From assembly GCA_015207585.1 (NCBI GenBank), contig JADEWQ010000042.1, positions 1 through 46,351 of the forward strand: a stretch of 46,351 nt of DNA. Direction: 5' to 3'. Every line of letters begins with the position of its first letter. Position 1 is the first letter of the stretch. The position numbers were made by a program, and so were the translations under genes. Below the pieces are notes generated by a model. That model saw only the letters and a list, made by a program, of their open reading frames with translations. It was not told where the DNA came from and ran no database searches. Positions 44,787-46,351 of this stretch are shown one piece after another. The DNA is from Pleurocapsales cyanobacterium LEGE 06147 (GTDB lineage Bacteria; Cyanobacteriota; Cyanobacteriia; Cyanobacteriales; Xenococcaceae).

Positions 44787-45002
44787 ATGTTTAACAATTT
44801 AGGTACAATCGATCGCCTTATCCGTTTGATTTTAGGCAGTGTATTAGCTTATTTCGGTTTATTGGTTTATAGTGGTTCGGCTTTAGGTATTAGTTTGACT
44901 ATTGGTGCTGTTGTCTTAGTCATTAGTGCTTTAGCTGGTTCTTGCCTACTCTACGGCTTGTTCGGCATCAATACTCGAAAACAAGGGGAGATAAAGGGAT
45001 AA
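44787..45002 (+). CDS. DUF2892 family small membrane protein
   Basis: A 71-residue membrane protein with two helices (RLILGSVLAYFGLLVYSGSA, about 12-32, and LTIGAVVLVISALAGSCLLY, about 36-56) after the family-typical N-terminus NNLGTIDRLIR. DUF2892 is the membrane module of YgaP-type rhodaneses, where it anchors the sulfurtransferase; here it stands alone, but a rhodanese gene lies 840 bases downstream with the Rieske gene between. Ribosome site AAGGAG lies about 9 bases upstream of the ATG. The conserved Cys in helix two (GSC) may matter for sulfur handling. Function is not established. Confidence 0.88.
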   Translation: MFNNLGTIDRLIRLILGSVLAYFGLLVYSGSALGISLTIGAVVLVISALAGSCLLYGLFGINTRKQGEIKG

Positions 45003-45141
45003 GGAGGTCGTTACGCGCACTTTGCTACGCTGCGCCTACGGCGGACGGCGGGGGGAGAAATATTTAGGAACATCCCCTCTGCACCCTATTACCTACTTAC
45101 TTAAAACACACCAATAACAAACTTTAAGGAGGTGAAAACCC
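45003..45141. repeat. G+C-rich spacer with a palindromic repeat remnant
   Basis: GCTACGCTGCGCCTACGGCGG and GGACGGCGGGGGG make short overlapping stems between the DUF2892 and Rieske genes, unlike the A+T-rich surroundings. It looks like a decayed dispersed repeat. The right end carries the strong ribosome site AAGGAGGTG of the Rieske gene. Confidence 0.4.
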
Positions 45142-45675
45142 ATGGAAGAAAGTCTTTCCTTTGAAGCTCCCTCAATGTCGCGGCGACAGTTACTTAATTT
45201 TATCACTGGGGCTGTCGTTGCTGCTACGGCTAGTGCAGCTATTTATCCTGCTGCCAAATTCTTCATCCCACCCTCAGAAGTCAGCGAAGATGGCTCGATA
45301 CTTGCAAAAGATATTAAAGGTAATCTCATTCCTGCCAGCCAAATTTTAGCAGAACCTCCTGGAACTCGCGCTTTAATCGCGGGATTAGCTGGAGAACCAA
45401 CTTATCTCACCGTTAGAGAAGACGGTACTTTACACCCTTGGGGAATTGTTGATAACTGTACCCATTTAGGTTGTACCTTTCCTTGGAATCCCAATGATAA
45501 TCAATTTCAATGTCCCTGTCACGGTTCTCGCTATGACCCTGACGGGAGAGTGGTACGCGGTCCCGCGCCTCTTCCTTTGCAACTCGTTCACATTAACGTT
45601 GAAGGGGACTACATTCGGATTTCTCCCTGGACAGAAACCGATCCTCGTACCGAAAAAAAACCTTGGTGGACGTAA
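45142..45675 (+). CDS. petC2: Rieske iron-sulfur protein, PetC2-type paralogue
   Basis: A 177-residue Rieske protein of the cytochrome b6f type. A twin-arginine-type signal anchor ([20 protein letters not shown], about 13-32) precedes a lumenal domain whose 2Fe-2S cluster is held by Cys106-His108 in CTHLGC and Cys124-His127 in CPCHG. The cluster motifs and the conserved GPAPLPL are complete. The sequence around [20 protein letters not shown] resembles Synechocystis PetC2 (slr1185) rather than PetC1, and petA does not follow, so I read it as an alternative Rieske subunit, perhaps used under stress or low oxygen. AAGGAGGTG lies 8 bases before the ATG. Confidence 0.9.
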   Translation: MEESLSFEAPSMSRRQLLNFITGAVVAATASAAIYPAAKFFIPPSEVSEDGSILAKDIKGNLIPASQILAEPPGTRALIAGLAGEPTYLTVREDGTLHPWGIVDNCTHLGCTFPWNPNDNQFQCPCHGSRYDPDGRVVRGPAPLPLQLVHINVEGDYIRISPWTETDPRTEKKPWWT

Positions 45676-45729
45676 TCTCTTCTTGACGAGGGACAAAAGG
45701 CATTTTGAGTTCATGTTAATAATGTAGAT

Positions 45730-45798
45730 GCGATCTCGCTTTGCGATCCCGCACGGGTGCTGCCGCACCGCGCAGTCCCTTGCTGGGAGCGAGATCGC
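45730..45798. repeat. Long copy of the small dispersed repeat with inverted ends
   Basis: GCGATCTCGC (45730-45739) and GCGAGATCGC (45789-45798) are perfect inverted ends. The middle contains CGGGTGCTGCCGCACCGC, the core shared with 16638-16670, 40601-40632 and 41108-41138. This intergenic copy is the longest and may show the complete element. Confidence 0.75.
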
Positions 45799-45846
45799 CA
45801 ATAACCTGCTTGAACAAGGGCGGAAATCGCCAAAATTCCAAACGTT

Positions 45847-46200
45847 ATGAAACCTTTAGTTGTTAATGTTTCTCCTCAAGAATTTGTTGAATTATCCAAT
45901 CCACCTTTGTTGATTGATGTTCGCTCGCAATTGGAGTATGCCATGTTTCATGCTCCTGATGCTATCAATCTTAGTCTTCCTCGCATTCTGCTGGGAGGCA
46001 TTCCCTGGCTGCGCCGTTGGGTTTTACCTGAGTGGTTTCAAGATTTATCTTCTGCTCGAGCGATCGCCGTTATTTGTTTAACCGCCCACCGCAGCCCTAT
46101 TGCTGCCAAGCAACTTATTAAGGCTGGCTTTACCAAAGTTTATAACATTACTGGTGGGATGAGGGAATGGCAACGACTCGGACTTCCTATTAAATCCTGA
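45847..46200 (+). CDS. Single-domain rhodanese
   Basis: A 117-residue rhodanese-like sulfurtransferase domain without a signal peptide. The N-terminal strand-helix LLIDVRSQLEYAMFHAPDAI (about 21-40) is the CH2A motif, and the active-site loop is AVICLTAHRSP with Cys77, the expected persulfide-carrying cysteine. The C-terminal TKVYNITGGMREWQRLGLPI completes the fold. It may supply sulfur or serve thiol redox signalling. The gene lies downstream of the Rieske gene, separated by a dispersed repeat, and shares its strand with the DUF2892 gene; in YgaP these two domains are fused. A cooperative role is inferred. Confidence 0.9.
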   Translation: MKPLVVNVSPQEFVELSNPPLLIDVRSQLEYAMFHAPDAINLSLPRILLGGIPWLRRWVLPEWFQDLSSARAIAVICLTAHRSPIAAKQLIKAGFTKVYNITGGMREWQRLGLPIKS

Positions 46201-46223
46201 CTGTAATTTTAGTGAGATAATTT

Positions 46224-46351
46224 ATTGACATCCTCCCGCCGCTAAATCAGAGATTGTAGCGGGGGATTCCTAAGACTCACGACTTAGGTTTCTGCTTCCT
46301 TCCCTTACGAGGATTTCGCCACTGGCTTCTAACACTATGGTTATCAGCTCT
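46224..46351 (-). mobile_element. Probable end of an IS200/IS605-type element (continues outside window)
   Basis: TTGACATCCTCCCGCCGCTA (46224-46243), then AATCAGAGATTG and TAGCGGGGGATTCCTA, form the imperfect hairpin CCGCTA/TAGCGG beside the TTGACATCCTCC word that commonly flanks tnpB genes of IS200/IS605 elements. On the minus strand two frames remain open from the edge, ending at TGA 46277-46279 and TAG 46270-46272. The second gives a tail ending SGEILVREGSRNLSRES. Either could be the C-terminus of a TnpB; I cannot tell which. Confidence 0.55.

Overview
The window comes from a cyanobacterium. It carries chlM (chlorophyll synthesis), a cytochrome b6f-type Rieske protein, a cyanobacterial FtsH, a group 2 sigma factor, the C-terminal half of a split-intein DnaE and several families found mainly in cyanobacteria (DUF2358, an orthocaspase-like protein). 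The palindrome GCGATCGC (HIP1) is frequent from base 3084 to the right edge. Base composition is about 40% G+C. A species cannot be read from the sequence; a unicellular or baeocyte-forming lineage is only a guess.

Bases 1-3060 look foreign. Four small unrelated genes (TMEM175-type channel, YiiD_C thioesterase, GNAT acetyltransferase, LysE exporter) lie on one strand, separated by imperfect palindromes. One of these (2341-2404) has integron attC architecture, and another (3028-3057) is the left half of an attC that breaks off where ordinary cyanobacterial sequence starts. No complete HIP1 site occurs in this block, and its first kilobase is G+C-richer than its surroundings. I read it as a decaying integron gene-cassette array with no integrase in view.

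Bases 3093-14222 hold housekeeping and metabolic genes: lepB, a thioredoxin-fold protein, DUF2358, an MFS carrier, a C5 DNA methyltransferase that may be the HIP1 methylase, chlM, a GNAT, nagA, purE, a secreted TPR protein, a conserved gene broken by an in-frame stop, a flavin reductase-like protein and a MIF homologue. Bases 14987-28210 hold a membrane histidine kinase, a small membrane protein, ilvC, an APH-P-loop kinase fusion, ftsH, a group 2 sigma factor, the pyruvate dehydrogenase E2 subunit, a UbiH-type hydroxylase and an orphan PCP_red domain protein.

Bases 28211-46200 hold a frameshifted voltage-sensor gene, a SemiSWEET, a glycosyltransferase with TPRs, dnaK, a membrane/coiled-coil protein, a pseudo-orthocaspase whose His-Cys pair is Tyr-Ser, a GNAT with a small partner gene, a TPR protein, dnaX, an FHA protein, DnaE-C with its C-intein, a phosphatase-like protein, DUF2892, a PetC2-type Rieske protein and a rhodanese. 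The right edge enters what looks like the end of an IS200/IS605-type element.

Small palindromic repeats are scattered through the window. Three copies of one family lie inside reading frames (the histidine kinase, and dnaX twice) and are translated. At least two MITE-like families with terminal inverted repeats sit between genes. No tRNA, rRNA or CRISPR array was recognised.
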